Of a stretch of DNA of 64,000 nucleotides, positions 46,512 to 58,825 are shown piece after piece. The DNA comes from Cordilura impudica. Taxonomy: Eukaryota; Arthropoda; Insecta; Diptera; Scathophagidae. The notes beneath the pieces are model-generated. The model was not told the DNA's origin, ran no database searches, and saw only the letters and a program-made list of their open reading frames with translations. Position 1 is the first letter of the stretch. Every line of letters starts with the position of its first letter. Position numbers and translations under genes: made by a program. The stretch is from the NCBI GenBank assembly GCA_963682025.1, contig OY821518.1, positions 124,334,800 to 124,398,799 of the forward strand, given 5' to 3'.

Positions 46512-46565
46512 AACAAGTAAGAGTGTTAAATTCGGCTGGGCCGAATCTTTGATACCCTCCACCTT
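46512..46565 (-). repeat. 3' terminal piece of another INE-1/Helentron-like family
   Basis: AACAAGTAAGAGTGTTAAAT, stem-loop ATTCGGCTGGGCCGAAT and GATACCCTCCACC have the same order (AACAAGTAAG, stem-loop, GATACCCT-CACC) as the ends of copies A-F but a different sequence. The rest of that element is replaced by the minisatellite. Confidence 0.6.
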
Positions 46566-46567
46566 TT

Positions 46568-47098
46568 TCATTTTCAATTTTAATTTTTTTTATCATTTTC
46601 CATATTTCACTTTCCAATTTTCATCTTCCGTTTTTCATTTTTAGTTTTTCATTTTTAATTTCTCATTTTCCATTTTCCACTTTTCATTTTTCATTTTCCA
46701 TTTTCCATTTTCGATATTACATTTTTCATTTTCCATGTTTCATTTTTCAATTCTCATTTTTCATTTTTCTTTTTGCATTTTGCATTTTTCATTTTTCATT
46801 TTCCAATTTTCACTTTCCATTTTCCATTTTTCATTTTCCATTTTCCATTTTCCAATTTTCATTTTTAATTTTCCATTTTTAATTTTTCGTTTTCCGTTTT
46901 CCATTTTTCATTTTCCATTTTTCATTTTCCATTTTTCAATTTTAATTTTTCATTTTTCATATTCCATTTTCCATTTTTCAATTTGCATTTTTCATTTTTC
47001 ATTTTTCATTTTTCATGTTCCATTCCCCATTTCTCATTTTACATTTTTAATTTTTCATTTTCCATTTTTAATTTTTTATCTTCCATTTTCCACTTTTC

Positions 47099-47130
<32 letters not shown>

Positions 47131-48830
47131 TCCATTTTTAATTTTTCATTTTTCACTTTCAATTTTCCATTTTTCATTTTCCATTTTCCATATATCATTT
47201 TTCATTTTCCATTTTCTAATTTTCATTGTTCATTTTTAATTTTCCATTTTGAATTTTTCGTTTTCCGTTTTACATTTTTCATTTTTAATTTTCCATTTTT
47301 CAATATTCATTTTTAATTTTTCACGTTCCATTTTCCATTTCTCATTTTCCATTTTTAATTTTACATTTTTCATTTTTCATTTTTAATTTTCCATTTTTCA
47401 ATTTTCATTTTTCATTTTTCACGTTCCATTTTCCGTTTCTCATTTTCCATTTTTAATTTTACATTTTTCATTTTTCATTTTTCATTTTCATTTTTCATTT
47501 ATCATTTTCCATATTCCACTTTCCATTTTCCATTTTTAATTTTTCATTTTTCATTTTCCACTTTTCATTTTTCATTTTTCATTTTCATTTTTCATTTATC
47601 ATTTTCCATATTCCACTTTCCATTTTTAATTTTTCATTTTTCATTTTTCATTTTCCATTTTTCACTTTCCATTTTCCATTCTTCATTTTTCATTTTCCAT
47701 TTTCCAATTTTCACTTTTCATTTTTAATTTTCCATTTTCCATTTTTAATTTTTCGTTTTCCGTTTTCCATTTTTCATTTTCCATTTTTCAATTTTAATTT
47801 TTCATTTTTCAATTTTCGTTTTTCATTTTTCATGTTCCATTTCCCATTTCTCATTTTCCATTTTTAATTTTTCATTTTTCATTTTCCATTTTTAATTTTT
47901 CATTTTTCATTTTCCACTTTTCATTTTTCATTTTTCATTTTCATTTTTCATTTATCATTTTCCATATTCCACTTTCCATTTTTCATTTTTAATTTTTAAT
48001 TTTTCATTTTTCATTTTCCATTTTTCACTTTCCATTTTCCATTCTTCATTTTTCATTTTCCATTTTCCAATTTTCACTTTTCATTTTTAATTTTCCATTT
48101 TCCATTTTTAATTTTTCGTTTTCCGTTTTCCATTTTTCATTTTCCATTTTTCAATTTTAATTTTTCATTTTTCAATTTTCGTTTTTCATTTTTCATGTTC
48201 CATTTCCCATTTCTCATTTTACATTTTTAATTTTTCATTTTCCATTTTCCATTTTCCATTTTAAATTTTTCATCATTCATTTTCCACTTTTCATTTTCCA
48301 TTTTTCATTTTCCATTTTCCATTTTTCATTTTCCATTTTTCACTTTCCATTTTCCATTTTCCATTTTCCATTTTTCATTTTTCATTTTCCATATATCATT
48401 TTTCATTTTCCATTTTCCAATTTTCATTTTTCATTTTTAATTTTCCATTTTCAATTTTAAATTTTTCCTTTCCGTTTTCCATTTTTCATTTTTAATTTTC
48501 CATTTTTCAATTTTAATTTTTCATTTTCCATTTCTCAATTTTCAATTTTCAAGTTTCATTTTTCATGTTCCATTTTCAATTTCTCATTTTCCATTTTTAA
48601 TTTTTCATTTTTCATTTTCCATTTTCCATTTTTCATTTTCCACTTTTCATTTTCCATTTTTCATTTTTCATTTTCATTTTCCATTTTTAATTTTTCAATT
48701 TTATTTTTCATTTTTCAATTTTCATTTTTCATTTTCCACTTTCCACTTTCCATTTTTCATTTTCCATTTTCCATTTTTCATTTTCCATTTTCCATTTTTT
48801 ACTTTTATTAATTTTTAATTTTTAATATTT
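46568..48830 (+). repeat. 2.3 kb heptanucleotide minisatellite (CATTTTY)n
   Basis: More than 300 imperfect units of CATTTTC / CATTTTT run head to tail, with higher-order blocks repeated (for example CATTTATCATTTTCCATATT at about 47494, 47592 and 47950). One strand is almost free of G. The 7-base period is open in several frames and yields a 193-codon frame (46735-47316) of repeating FHFSFxI residues that is not a gene. Confidence 0.9.
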
Positions 48831-48834
48831 AATT

Positions 48835-49130
48835 TTAATGATAAAAAATATGTGGTAAAACTTTCTTAGGCCAATGTGACACGTGCAGTATTAATATAAA
48901 AACAACTGTAATGACTTCAACAATACGAAGAATTACAACATATACAACATATCTTAAAAAAAACAACAAACACACTAAAAAATTTTATTTTTTCAAGATT
49001 TTTGTTAAAGTTTCATTCATAGCTCGTGAACCCTTTGACCGATTTTGACGATTTTAAACAGCAACTCCTTTGGGATGTTAATAAACGATTTTGTACAAAA
49101 ACGAATGGTCTAGCTTAGATATTGACGGCG
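48835..49130. other. Spacer between minisatellite and Transib
   Basis: Non-coding; it contains GTGAACCCTTTGACCGATTT and GACGATTTTAAACAGCAACT, similar to GAACCGATTTTGATGATTTT near 9900, marking a dispersed repeat. It ends at the CGGCG next to the Transib terminus. Confidence 0.4.
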
Positions 49131-49689
49131 CACTGTGGCCAAAACTCCTTTTGGTTTTTGTTCTCCGATTTTAAAGTTATTAGACTCATATGAAAGTAGA
49201 CAGTAGTAAACCTCGGGAGCCAAAAAATTAGAACTCCACTTCAACTATTTCACTGAGAACGGTCCAAAATGGGCTTTTTCAGAATTTAGTAAATTTATGA
49301 TATTTTTAGTTAATTTTTAAAGTTTAAATGATCATAACTTTTTTGTTTTTCAAGATTTTTGGACGAAATAAATTTGTGTTGTAACCTAACTTATTTCCTA
49401 TTACTGGTAAAAAAAATCGACGCTCTACTGGTTTCAGAACAATTTAAATTTTTTTTTTAAAAAAGGTCAAATTTCTCGGAAATTTCCTACTTCATAGAGC
49501 ACAACTCCTGTGAGTCAAGCTGAGTCAAAACACAAATTTACTATTTTGTTGTCCTAACTCTCCCCTACATTCCTATATATACATGTCCATGCATCGGGAC
49601 TGCACTTTTTGAGCTACAGCAATTTTTCTGACCCAAGGTAAGATATTCGGTACAAATGCACGTCATATTTTTTGAGAAGTTATTTGTAT

Positions 49690-49820
49690 GTGAAAGTGGC
49701 TATTATGCATATATTTTGATGAAATTTTGTACAAGAGTTCTTATTGACCCAAAAAATAATTCTGTTGAAATTAGGAGAAGTTGGCCCATATTTGGACCTA
49801 GTCCACATAGAAGGGTGTAT
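49690..49820 (+). repeat. Remnant of the INE-1-like family
   Basis: TATTTTGATGAAATTTTGTA, TGTTGAAATTAGGAGAA and TTTGGACCTAGTCCACATAG follow the order of the middle of copies B and D, but are strongly diverged and lack the ends. Confidence 0.4.
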
Positions 49821-49846
49821 CAAAATTTAGACAAAAATGACAATAG

Positions 49847-50166
49847 AACTCTCAAATTATGTGGTATCTGGCAATTCATTTGGAAAAGGTAAAAAAGATT
49901 TTATTGCCATCTAATATTACACAACTTAAATACGTGAAAATTGCAAATAAATTTAAAACTAATGGAAATAACTGGTAAAACCAAGTACCTTTTATATTAT
50001 TGCCAGTACCTGTTAACTCTTAAATTATGTGGTATCTAGCAATTCATTTGGAAAAGGTAAAAAAGATTTTATTGCCATCTAATATTACACAACTTAAATA
50101 CGTGAAAATTGCAAATAAATTTAAAACCAATGGAAATAACTGGTAAAACCAACTACCTGTTATATT
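49847..50166 (+). repeat. Tandem duplication, about 155 bp, period 168
   Basis: The segment from CAAATTATGTGGTATCTGGC to AACTGGTAAAACCAAGTACC (49853-49988) recurs at 50021-50156 with only a few substitutions. Confidence 0.85.
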
Positions 50167-50259
50167 ATGTTTCAAAGAGGTAAAAAAGATCATGTTGAAA
50201 CTTCGAGCAATACTATATTAATCCATGCATTAATTTTTTTCTTCATTATTGTTTAAACA

Positions 50260-52505
50260 ATGGCTAAATTCAGTTATAGTGTTCTATCTGATATATATTT
50301 TGAACGGAAAGATGAAAACGACATTATTTTACATATAATGAATAATCCATTCTTCAAAATATGCGACAAACAAGAAATTAAAATTCATAACTTAAAAATA
50401 AAAAACTTTTTAAATACTTTAAGAAAACGGTACAATCAATGTTCCAGAAACAAGAAATTGTTTTACTCATGCAACCAAGAATGGCAAAGAAATAAACTTA
50501 TTTTTAAAAAGCCATCAGTAACTACCACGGAAACTGGAAAAGGTGGTCGACCAGCAAAGCCAATTGATAATTGTAGTGAAAGATCACGAAGACGCAAGCT
50601 TAAACATATCAATGAAGAAGTTTCTTGTAGCATCATAAAGGATTCATTTCTGCATCAAATTCAACCATCGAAAACTAAAAAGGGTAAAATTGCTATCATT
50701 GAAAAAATAGTGGAAGCAACCCCCAGACGCACAAAAAGGAAAGTATGCCGACACCAACCGAAGAAAATAAATTTACTCCAGAAGAAGCATTTGCACTATT
50801 TTTGGATTTGAAAATGACTAAAAACCAATATAGAGAATTGCGGAAGCGAACCAATGAAATAAATTGTGGAATTTTTCCATCATATCGAGATATAGTTTCT
50901 GCCAAAAAAGATTGCTTACCTTCACCAACTGCTATTAGTGTAACTTCAAGTTCAGCAGAAATAAAATTGCAGGATCTTCTTGAACACACTGCAGAACGAT
51001 TATTAAAGACATTTGATGCTGACTATTTAAAGAAGTTTAAAAATTGCAGCATGACTTTAATTTCTAAATGGGGATGTGATGGGTCCTCTGGCCAGAAACA
51101 ATACAAACAATGTAATGCGGAAAATTCATCAGATGCCAATTTATTCATGATTTCTTTCGTTCCATTACGTTTAACAAAAACTTAATGGAGCCGTCAACTA
51201 GTAGAGCTGCAGAGATAGATGTATGAAAGAATGAAATTCCCTCGTCAACAAAATTTTGTAGATCAATAAAGTTTGCTTACAAAAAGGAGACTCAAGATGT
51301 CATAGATGAAGAAGTTCGAAAAATAAATTATCAAATTAAAGAACTTCAACCAGTAACATTTAAATTTGATGACCTAGACATTGAAGTAAATTTTAAAATG
51401 TGTCTCACAATGATTGATGGAAAAGTTGCACAAGCTTTAACCGAAACAAAGTCATCGTCAAGCTGCACCATATGCCAAAAAACATCAAGTCAATTGAGCC
51501 AACCACCAACACAAGACGATAGTTTTAATGAAGCATATGAATTTGGAATGTCACCTCTTCATGCTAGAATTCGTTTTATGGAGCATATTCTTAAATTGGG
51601 ATACGATTTGGAATTTGGCCCGTTAGGCGAAACAGTGAGAAACAACAAAGAAAATTTGGAAAAAAGAAAGCAAAAAAAACAAGTAAGAAAATTATAGTCG
51701 GTCTAGACCGACTATACGATACCCTATACCATGCGTTTAGAAACCCTACCTTTTAGGCCCAACTAACTGGACATTGAAAATAAGCAAAAACCAAATTTGA
51801 GTGGGATTTTTATTAATTTTTTTGGCTGCAGATATGAAAAAGTTCATATCGGATGCTATATCTATAAAGCGACTAGGTCCAAAAATGGACCGATCCTGAT
51901 CATGTTTGATAAAGTCTCTTGTATTTTACAAAAATATATACAAACAAAATTTGAGAAGAATCAGTGCAATATTTTTGTTTTTTAATAGATTTAAGTGAAG
52001 ATCGGGAAGCAGCTCTATATGGAGCCGAAGGGATCATTTTTGGACTACTTATTAGTGGATGTAATGAACGCATACAAACCCAATTTGAGTAAGATCTATA
52101 TGACAATTTGGATCTTATGGAAATTTATGTCGATTTCATATGGGTAGTTTGTATGGGGGCTAGGTCTGAACATGGACCGATTCTCACCAATTTCAATAGC
52201 GTTCATTCCATGGCCGATGGAAGCTTATATACCAAATTTCATCAAAATATATTCATATTTGCGACCTGCAGTTTGATTACAAGCTTTACATGGACACACA
52301 GACGGACGGACGGACGGACGGACGGACATTGTTAAATCAACTCAGAAAGTGATTCTGATTCGATCGGTATAATTAAAGATGGGTCTAGGTCAAATATTTT
52401 TGGTTGTTACAAACAGCAGCACAAAGTCATTATACCCAAACCACATAGTGGTATAGGGTATAAAAAGATATTCAAGAAAAATACCGTGAGCAAGGAGATA
52501 TGTTC
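50260..52505 (+). pseudogene. Transib-type (RAG1-like) transposase with N-terminus, interrupted
   Basis: ATG at 50260; about 165 N-terminal residues are basic, with KGGRPAKPID and RTKRKV. A frameshift near 50743 leads to MPTPTEENKFTPEEAFALFL, DLKMTKNQYRELRK, LLEHTAERLLKTF and SKWGCDGSSGQKQYKQ (first Asp, near 51070). Stops or shifts follow near 51184 and 51225. CLTMIDGKVAQALTE (second Asp), SCTICQKTSSQL and FGMSPLHARIRFMEHIL run to 51681, where the INE-1-like copy F is inserted in an A run. DIQEKYRE resumes at 52468 and is lost after about 52505. The third acidic motif is missing. Close relative of the 29687-31032 protein. Confidence 0.8.
51680..52465 (-). mobile_element. INE-1/Helentron-like element, copy F
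   Basis: Left end CAAGTAAGAAAATTATAGTC and stem-loop, (CGGA)n with six units at 52302-52325, right end CCACATAGTGGTATAGGGTA. It interrupts the Transib coding sequence within an oligo-A stretch, which fits insertion into T-rich targets. Confidence 0.75.
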
Positions 52506-52509
52506 GACT

Positions 52510-53035
52510 CACCTTTGTTATACTTTTGATCTTTTGAAATCAATTTTTTTTATAGAATTGGATTTCATTTCATACTTAACGTTACTGTTTCAATCCTTAT
52601 AAAGCCTTCTTCAGATTTAGAAGAGTGTTCGCATTTTCACACTTGCCATATTAAGGTTGTTGAATGCAAATTTAATACCACTAAATTAACTATTTACTGC
52701 TATTCAGCATTTATCTGGAAGATTTTCTGGAAGATTTTCTGAGAAATCATTTTTTTTAAATAAGACCATTCGGATTTATCTTTGCAATTATTTTACTACG
52801 TTTTTGCCTCATAAAAGTGGAAACCAAGACCCTCTCTCGAAAAGCATAGTAATGGGTATTATATAGTCGGTCTAGAGCGATTGTAATTTGCTTTATTTTT
52901 AACGCCGATATTAATTTAAAATCTATTTTATGCATTATCAAACAGTATGCGTTTCGAAAAACAAAAATATTTCGATCCCATTCTATTTTCGATAAATTAT
53001 TTTTATTCGTTGTAAAGCATCGTTAATGCAAAGTA
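52510..53035. other. Non-coding stretch with a stem-loop remnant
   Basis: AT-rich. GGGTATTATATAGTCGGTCT and AGAGCGATTGTAATTTGCTT at 52855-52894 are a decayed 3' end of the INE-1-like family. GGAAGATTTTCT is directly duplicated at 52717-52740. Nothing else recognised. Confidence 0.4.
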
Positions 53036-53660
53036 ACGCTGTGAAAATTTGGATAATAATTCCAAGTCAGGGTGAAAGCACTTGGCCGGTATAGTAAAAT
53101 AACCAATTGGTTTGGCATTCTCAGGCCAAAGTTTTTCTTATGAATTTTTAATGTTTGTTAGCTTAGTTTCTCAGATATAGCTCCAGAACCAGTAATGACT
53201 TCTCATATCATATATAAATAACTTTTTTTAATATAACCACGTAAAAAATCAAGTTGAACTAAATCTTTAAAAAAAAAATATTTTTCTGTTTTTTTTTTAT
53301 TAATTTTCGCCAATAACTCATTAATAATCTAAAATATCTGGCCTTAAATGACTGGACAAATAAAGCAAAAGACAATCCAAAATATTATGGAGTAATGGAA
53401 TACGAAATTTTAATTAAATTAAAACTATGAAAAGCATATAACTCATATGTTTAGCGTAGTTTACCATTTTAACAATATTTTCCTATATTATGCACAGTTC
53501 CATTTTTCGCTTTAAATTGAATGTTCATATATGAGAAACTAAGAAAGATAAGGAACAATATGAAAGATTTTTGGCCAAACACTTTAGAGGTTTTACTATA
53601 CTGGCCTAGTACTTTCACCCTGACTTGGAATTTCTTACTCCCCGATAATGTTCCACAGTA
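53036..53660. mobile_element. Foldback MITE family 2, copy 3 (complete)
   Basis: ATTCCAAGTCAGGGTGAAAG at 53060-53079, continuing CACTTGGCCGGTATAGTAAA, is mirrored by TTTACTATACTGGCCTAGTA and CTTTCACCCTGACTTGGAAT ending near 53633. The outer ends read CTGTGAAAATT and AATGTTCCACAG. Size about 620 bp, no gene. Confidence 0.65.
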
Positions 53661-54253
53661 TAAGCAATGAATGTAACATGTTCTTATGTAGAAGTTTATC
53701 GATATGAGATTATTGTGTTGTATTAATATTTTATCAAAGCCTAAAATAACATAATTCAAGGAATAACGTCGTGGATTTTGCCAATCTGGGAATAATAATT
53801 TAATTTAATAATAATTTAAAAAAATGTATGCTTTAAATTCGATAATTTTTTTACATGTTAGAAAACTATCCCATTGTTATGAAAATAAGCACAAAATAGA
53901 ATGAAAATATATCATTACATTGATAACAGCTCTCAAACAGTTTTTTTAAATATCATGCAAAAACAAATTTGACAGCTTGCATTATTTACAAAATTAAACT
54001 TGAAAAAGTTAAACTTGAAAAATTGCGTTAACGTATTTTAATATTTTTACTGGAGCAATTAATTACTTTGCTTCATAATCAGCATAAAAAGTAAGGAATT
54101 TTGATAAAATCTTACACTTTTCATAGACTCAAACTTCCAAATCTATCAGATTCTACGTTGGAATACAAAAGAGATCATCGATTTCATACCCACAATTGAT
54201 TCCAAAAATAAAATCTTGCCCATATTTTGCCCAAAAGCATATATGTTTTAAAT

Positions 54254-54470
54254 GTCTGAAATATCGCGGGAGGAACTGTTTAAAGTTTGGTTGAGAAACA
54301 TTAAACCCCAAAGGTTTGAAGAAGTCTCAGAATACGTTTTAACAGGTTCTGGAAGAGATTTGGACTGGGAAATGTTGAAAGAATGTTTCCAAAAGCTTTG
54401 CTATGATTTTTAGTCAAGTGCAATAAATCTCTACGAGAGAAGCGCAGATTTATGCATGATGATTCCGTTT
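54254..54470 (+). pseudogene. Transib transposase N-terminal remnant
   Basis: MSEISREELFKVWLRNIKPQ, FEEVSEYVLTGSGRDLDWEM and LKECFQKLCYDF, then after a stop and shift near 54410 VKCNKSLREKRRFMHDDSVW. The layout (short N-terminal helices, then a W/K-rich stretch ending in xxSVWL) parallels the N-terminus at 63108 (WVKSNRTI, KYEDWL). It ends at the retrotransposon insertion. Confidence 0.5.
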
Positions 54471-54834
54471 GGCTTAAATGAGCTCTGCTCTGTTTTAAAT
54501 GAGCTCTGCTATATTGCATATTTAAAATAATCATTGTGTTTAAATAATACCAAATATACACTAAAATATTAGGAACTAAATTCTTCATAAAAAACTATAA
54601 AAAAACTATAATTAAAATAGAAAAATAATTTAAAAAACAGCTTAAAACAATACTAAAAGCTTCTTGTGTTTTAAAATAAAATCTTTGAAAATCAACATAA
54701 ATATAAATAACCCAAAAAAAAACACCAAAAATACAAAAACAAGCAAATAATAAAAAGCAAACCAAAAATAAGAAAAAAAACAATACTTTAAACAACTCTT
54801 CACAAAACTATAAACAAGTGAAATAATATTTGTA

Positions 54835-55761
54835 ATGCCAACAATAAAAACAATGGAAAAGAATTTAAGATCAAATGCGAATAAAAGAGATAATACATCT
54901 CCGCTCAAAAATGAAGCACAGAGTGCGTGCTTGTCTCTTTCCCCTACTCGTTTGATGGAGTTTATGAATAAGAGATTTGAAAAATAATTTGAACTCTTAA
55001 CCACAAAAATTAAAGAAAGTGAAGATAGAATTCTAACACATATGAACGAAAAAATAAATATTGTCGAAAACGGACTCTTAAATGAAATGGACAAACGTAT
55101 GTGTGACATCATGACTGAGATTCATACTGTAAACGAGCGGTTCACGTATTTAGAAACACAATGCACTGAAATCAAATTGCTTAAAACTGAAATTAATACC
55201 TTAAAATCACAAATTAATCGTCAAGAAAATTTATCAGTGTCATGTGATTTACACGCAAATGGTATACCATTTACAAAAAATTAAGATTTAAATGAAATTT
55301 TTGATTGTATTTGTAATGTTCTTAATATTTCTAACCCTGCTTACAAATCTATTTTCCGCCTTCAGAACAGAAATAATAAAGAAGTATACTCTCCTGATGC
55401 TGTTATTCTTGTTAAACTTTGTTAGCCCTATGACAAGAATTTCATATTAAAATCATTAGCCTATTTTAGGAAAACCCATCGAAGCCAATTGTACCTTCAA
55501 CACATTGGGTTTACCTTGCAGGAACATTATAAAAAAAAAGTATACTTAAATGAAAATTTAACTTCAACTAATTTTAAAATTTTATATGCAGCGATTGATT
55601 TACGTAAAAGTTCGCGTTTAGCATCAGCTTTTTCTCTACGTGGACTAGTTTATATAAAAATAAATTCATCTGATGAACCGATACGAATTGAAAACTTAAG
55701 CGAACTTAATAAACTCTTTCCATCTACTAATGAAAATATACAAAACGAATTTCGAAATTGA
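54835..55761 (+). pseudogene. Non-LTR ORF1 protein, three in-frame stops
   Basis: A single frame of 309 codons from the ATG at 54835 with stops at 54985, 55282 and 55423. The N-terminal third is basic (KNLRSNANKRDN). A coiled coil follows (INIVENGLLNEMDKRMC through EIKLLKTEINTLKSQINRQ). The C-terminal half is RRM-like as in ORF1 proteins of many insect elements: EIFDCICNVLNISN, SIFRLQNRNNKEVYSPDAVI, KKVYLNENLTSTNFKILYAA and GLVYIKINSSDEPIRIENLS. ORF1 proteins bind the element RNA and act as nucleic-acid chaperones. No CCHC knuckle is seen. Confidence 0.75.
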
Positions 55762-56023
55762 TGAAACCATGAGGTCATATGCTTATCCTTTTGTCCTTTT
55801 TTACACTGCAACCAAATATTATGTTTATGTGCCACATATCCTTATTTTAAACATTATCTATAAATTTTATCATAAAAAAATCAAATTAAAAATTTTATCA
55901 TTAAATTTTCTATCTTATATCTTATTTCTCTAATTTCACTCATAATCTCATCAACTTTAAATATAAATGTTGTCTATTTTCTTTATTGTAATAGCGTTGT
56001 CTGCTCTGTTTTAAATATTGATT

Positions 56024-58825
56024 ATGTCATCAACTAATAGCTCGGGGTTGGGTTCTACGGTCAGTACAAGAAATCTGATTAAAATTCTAACTAAGCAACG
56101 CAATGGTCTTAATATATGCCATATTAATGCCCAAAGTTTACTTCCCAAAATTGATGAGTTTCGTTACTTGTTTGAGGAATCTAAGGTGGATATTATTTGT
56201 GTATCGGAATCATGGTTCGATAGGAATTTACCAGATAGTTTTGTTACGGCCAATGGGTACAAAGTACTTAGAAATGATAGAAAGGGTTATGCTGGTGGGG
56301 TTGCGATCAACATCAAAAACCATATACATTATAAGGAAGTAAAAAGATCGGAAGATAACGCAGCAATTGAATATTTATTTGTTGAAATTATTGGTGGTGA
56401 TAAAAAAATGTTGCTAGGTTGCACTTACCGACCAGATCGTGAATCACATTATAACCTTTTTTTGAGTGATTTGGAAATTCTGGCTATTCAATACAATGGT
56501 GTGATTATTGCAAGTGATTTTAACTGTAATATTCTAATGGATTCGAACTTACAGAGTCAATTGATATCTATCGGCTTACATATAGCAAACACTGAGCACC
56601 CTACTCACTTCATGAATACTAGTAGTACACTAATAGATATTTTTATATTGGGTAATGTTTCAAATTTATTACTGTACGATCAACTTACTGCGCCATGTTT
56701 TTCAAAACATGACTTAATTTTTATATCATATGATTTCAAATTAATGACAACAGAAAGTTCCATTAGTTTTCGTGATTTTCGGAACATTAACTATAGTTTA
56801 TTGGAAGAACAATTTAACGCCAATTACTGGAATTTTATATACAACATGGTATCTGCTGAGGAACAATTACTATTTCTTAATAGCCGTATACTGCGCCTCT
56901 TTGATATTACTGTTCCCTTGCGTATTTACAGAGGTGATAAAACCAAAAAGTGTTGGTTTAATTCTACTATCAGAAGCAAAATTAATGATCGTGATGTGCT
57001 TTACACACGATGGAAAAGATTTAGAACCTCTGAACTACATGAGGAATACCGTATAGCTCGTCGGAATGTTAATAAGAGCATAAGAGAAGCAAAATCAAAC
57101 TAGTACGCTACCCGATTTCGAACGGCTGTTGACTCTAACAAGAAATGGCAAACGATTAAGGAAATTGGAATCGGAAATAAGAAACCTACTATTTGTAATG
57201 TTGACGCAAATGAATTAAATGCATCATTTATCAATATACCCTCAACTGTGCTATTGGATCAAAATCCAACAATTAATCAAATAAATGAATCCAGGCAACT
57301 TCCACCATTGCATCAATTTGAATTTTCATGTGTATTGCCTATTGATGTATTATTAAGTTGCTTATCCGTGAAGTCCAATGCAGTCGGGTTCGACCAGATA
57401 CACCCAAAATTCATAAAACTTCTTTTACCTAAGGTATTAGTTTACATCACCCACATTTTTAACGCCATTATTACCACAAGTCACTTTCCAATTTGTTGGA
57501 CACATGCAAGGATCATTCCTGTCAAGAAAACTGGAACTGAATTTCACCATACTAAAGTATTTGAACGACTGGTATATGAGCAAATGAGTAAATATTTAAC
57601 TTATCACCATCTCCTAGCTAAAAATCAATCAGGCTTTAGGCCAAAGCATAGCTGCATCACAGCGCTCATTAATGTATCTGAAGACATCAGACAAAATCTT
57701 GATAATGGATGTGTTACGTTTCTGGTGCTTTTGGATCACACTAAAGCATTCGATTCTGTTAATCATGGAATTCTTTGCAATAAACTATCAAATAAATTCA
57801 ACTTTACTTCAACTGCTGCATCGCTGGTAGCTTCTTATCTTACTAATCGTTTCCAATCTGTATCTTTGGGTGAAACAATTTCCACTGCACTACATGTATC
57901 TAAAGGAGTGCCGCAAGGTTCTATTCTTGGTCCACTATTATTCACATTATACACTAATGATTTACCCAGTCAATTTTCACACAGCAATATCCATATATAT
58001 GCGGATGATGTCCAAATTTATATTAGCTGTAAAAAAGGATTAATTCGTGAATGCACTGAAAAGCTTAATGGGGATCTCAATATAATATTTGAATGGCCTT
58101 CTTCAAATGGACTTTACTTAAATCCAAAAAAATCAAAATGTTTAGTTATAACTCAAAGAAATCAAACCATCACTATAGATATTCCAGTATCATTAGGTAA
58201 TCAGAATATTGAAATTGTGGAATCTGCTAGGAATCTGGGAATCATTTTTAATAAATCACTCACGTGGAACAATCAGATTAATTCTGCATCTGGAAAAATA
58301 TTTGTAATGCTAAGAACGTTGTACCCTGCACAACATCTTACACCTTTAAACATTCGTGTGCTTCTCGCGAAAACTTTCATTATGCCGAAGTTACTATATG
58401 GTTGTGAGATATTTGCTTTCTGTGATTCAGAAAGTAAAAGGAGATTATTAGTAGCTTACAATGCGATCCTACGTTATGTGTATGGTATAAAGAGATATGA
58501 TGGAACTTCTCTATATTCTAAGTCTCTGTACGGAGTTGACCTCATTGCCTTAATAAAAATAAGATCATTAATTCTACTTCACAAAGTAATATACACCAAA
58601 GAGCCATCTTATTTATTTGAACGCCTTTAATTTGCACAATCCAATAGAGAAAATAATCTTATACAATTACGATATCGAACATTAATCTCTAGTTGGCAAT
58701 TTTTTATAAATACCATATGTCTGTGGAACTCGTTACCCAACAATTTACAAATAACAGACAACGCTTTACAATTTAAAAATGAATTGTTTAAAAATGATTT
58801 GGTTTCTAATTTTCAACTTTCTTAA
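56024..58825 (+). pseudogene. Non-LTR ORF2: AP endonuclease and reverse transcriptase, two stops
   Basis: 934 codons in one frame from the ATG at 56024, with stops at 57101 and 58628. Endonuclease: NICHINAQSLLPKIDEF, DIICVSESWFD, GYAGGVAINIK, LLGCTYRPD, IIASDFNCNI, HPTHFMN, CFSKHDLIF. Reverse transcriptase: VGFDQIHPKFIKLLLP, WTHARIIPVKK, VFERLVYEQM, LAKNQSGFRPKHSC, LVLLDHTKAFDSVNHGIL, KGVPQGSILGPLLFTLY, HIYADDVQIYIS. C-terminal: YGCEIF and TICLWNSLPNNLQ. The usual FRPISLL between KK and VFERL is missing, a small in-frame deletion. The family nicks target DNA and primes reverse transcription there. Clade is probably CR1/LOA/jockey-like. Confidence 0.85.

Larger units (their letters stand above)
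49131..52510 (+). mobile_element. Transib element (5' end, coding part; 3' part lost), split by an INE-1-like copy
   Basis: Left terminus CACTGTGGCCAAAACTCC at 49131 is preceded by CGGCG, a perfect fit to the CGNCG target preference of Transib. A 1.1 kb leader containing a 155-bp tandem duplication (49847-50166) precedes the gene at 50260. An INE-1-like copy (51680-52465) interrupts the gene, and after about 45 further bases homology ends. No right terminus found. Confidence 0.75.

Noticed and set aside
46735..47316. 193-codon frame of FHFSFxI repeats
   Set aside because: It is the translation of the 7-bp minisatellite, whose unit contains no stop in several frames; no sign of a gene.
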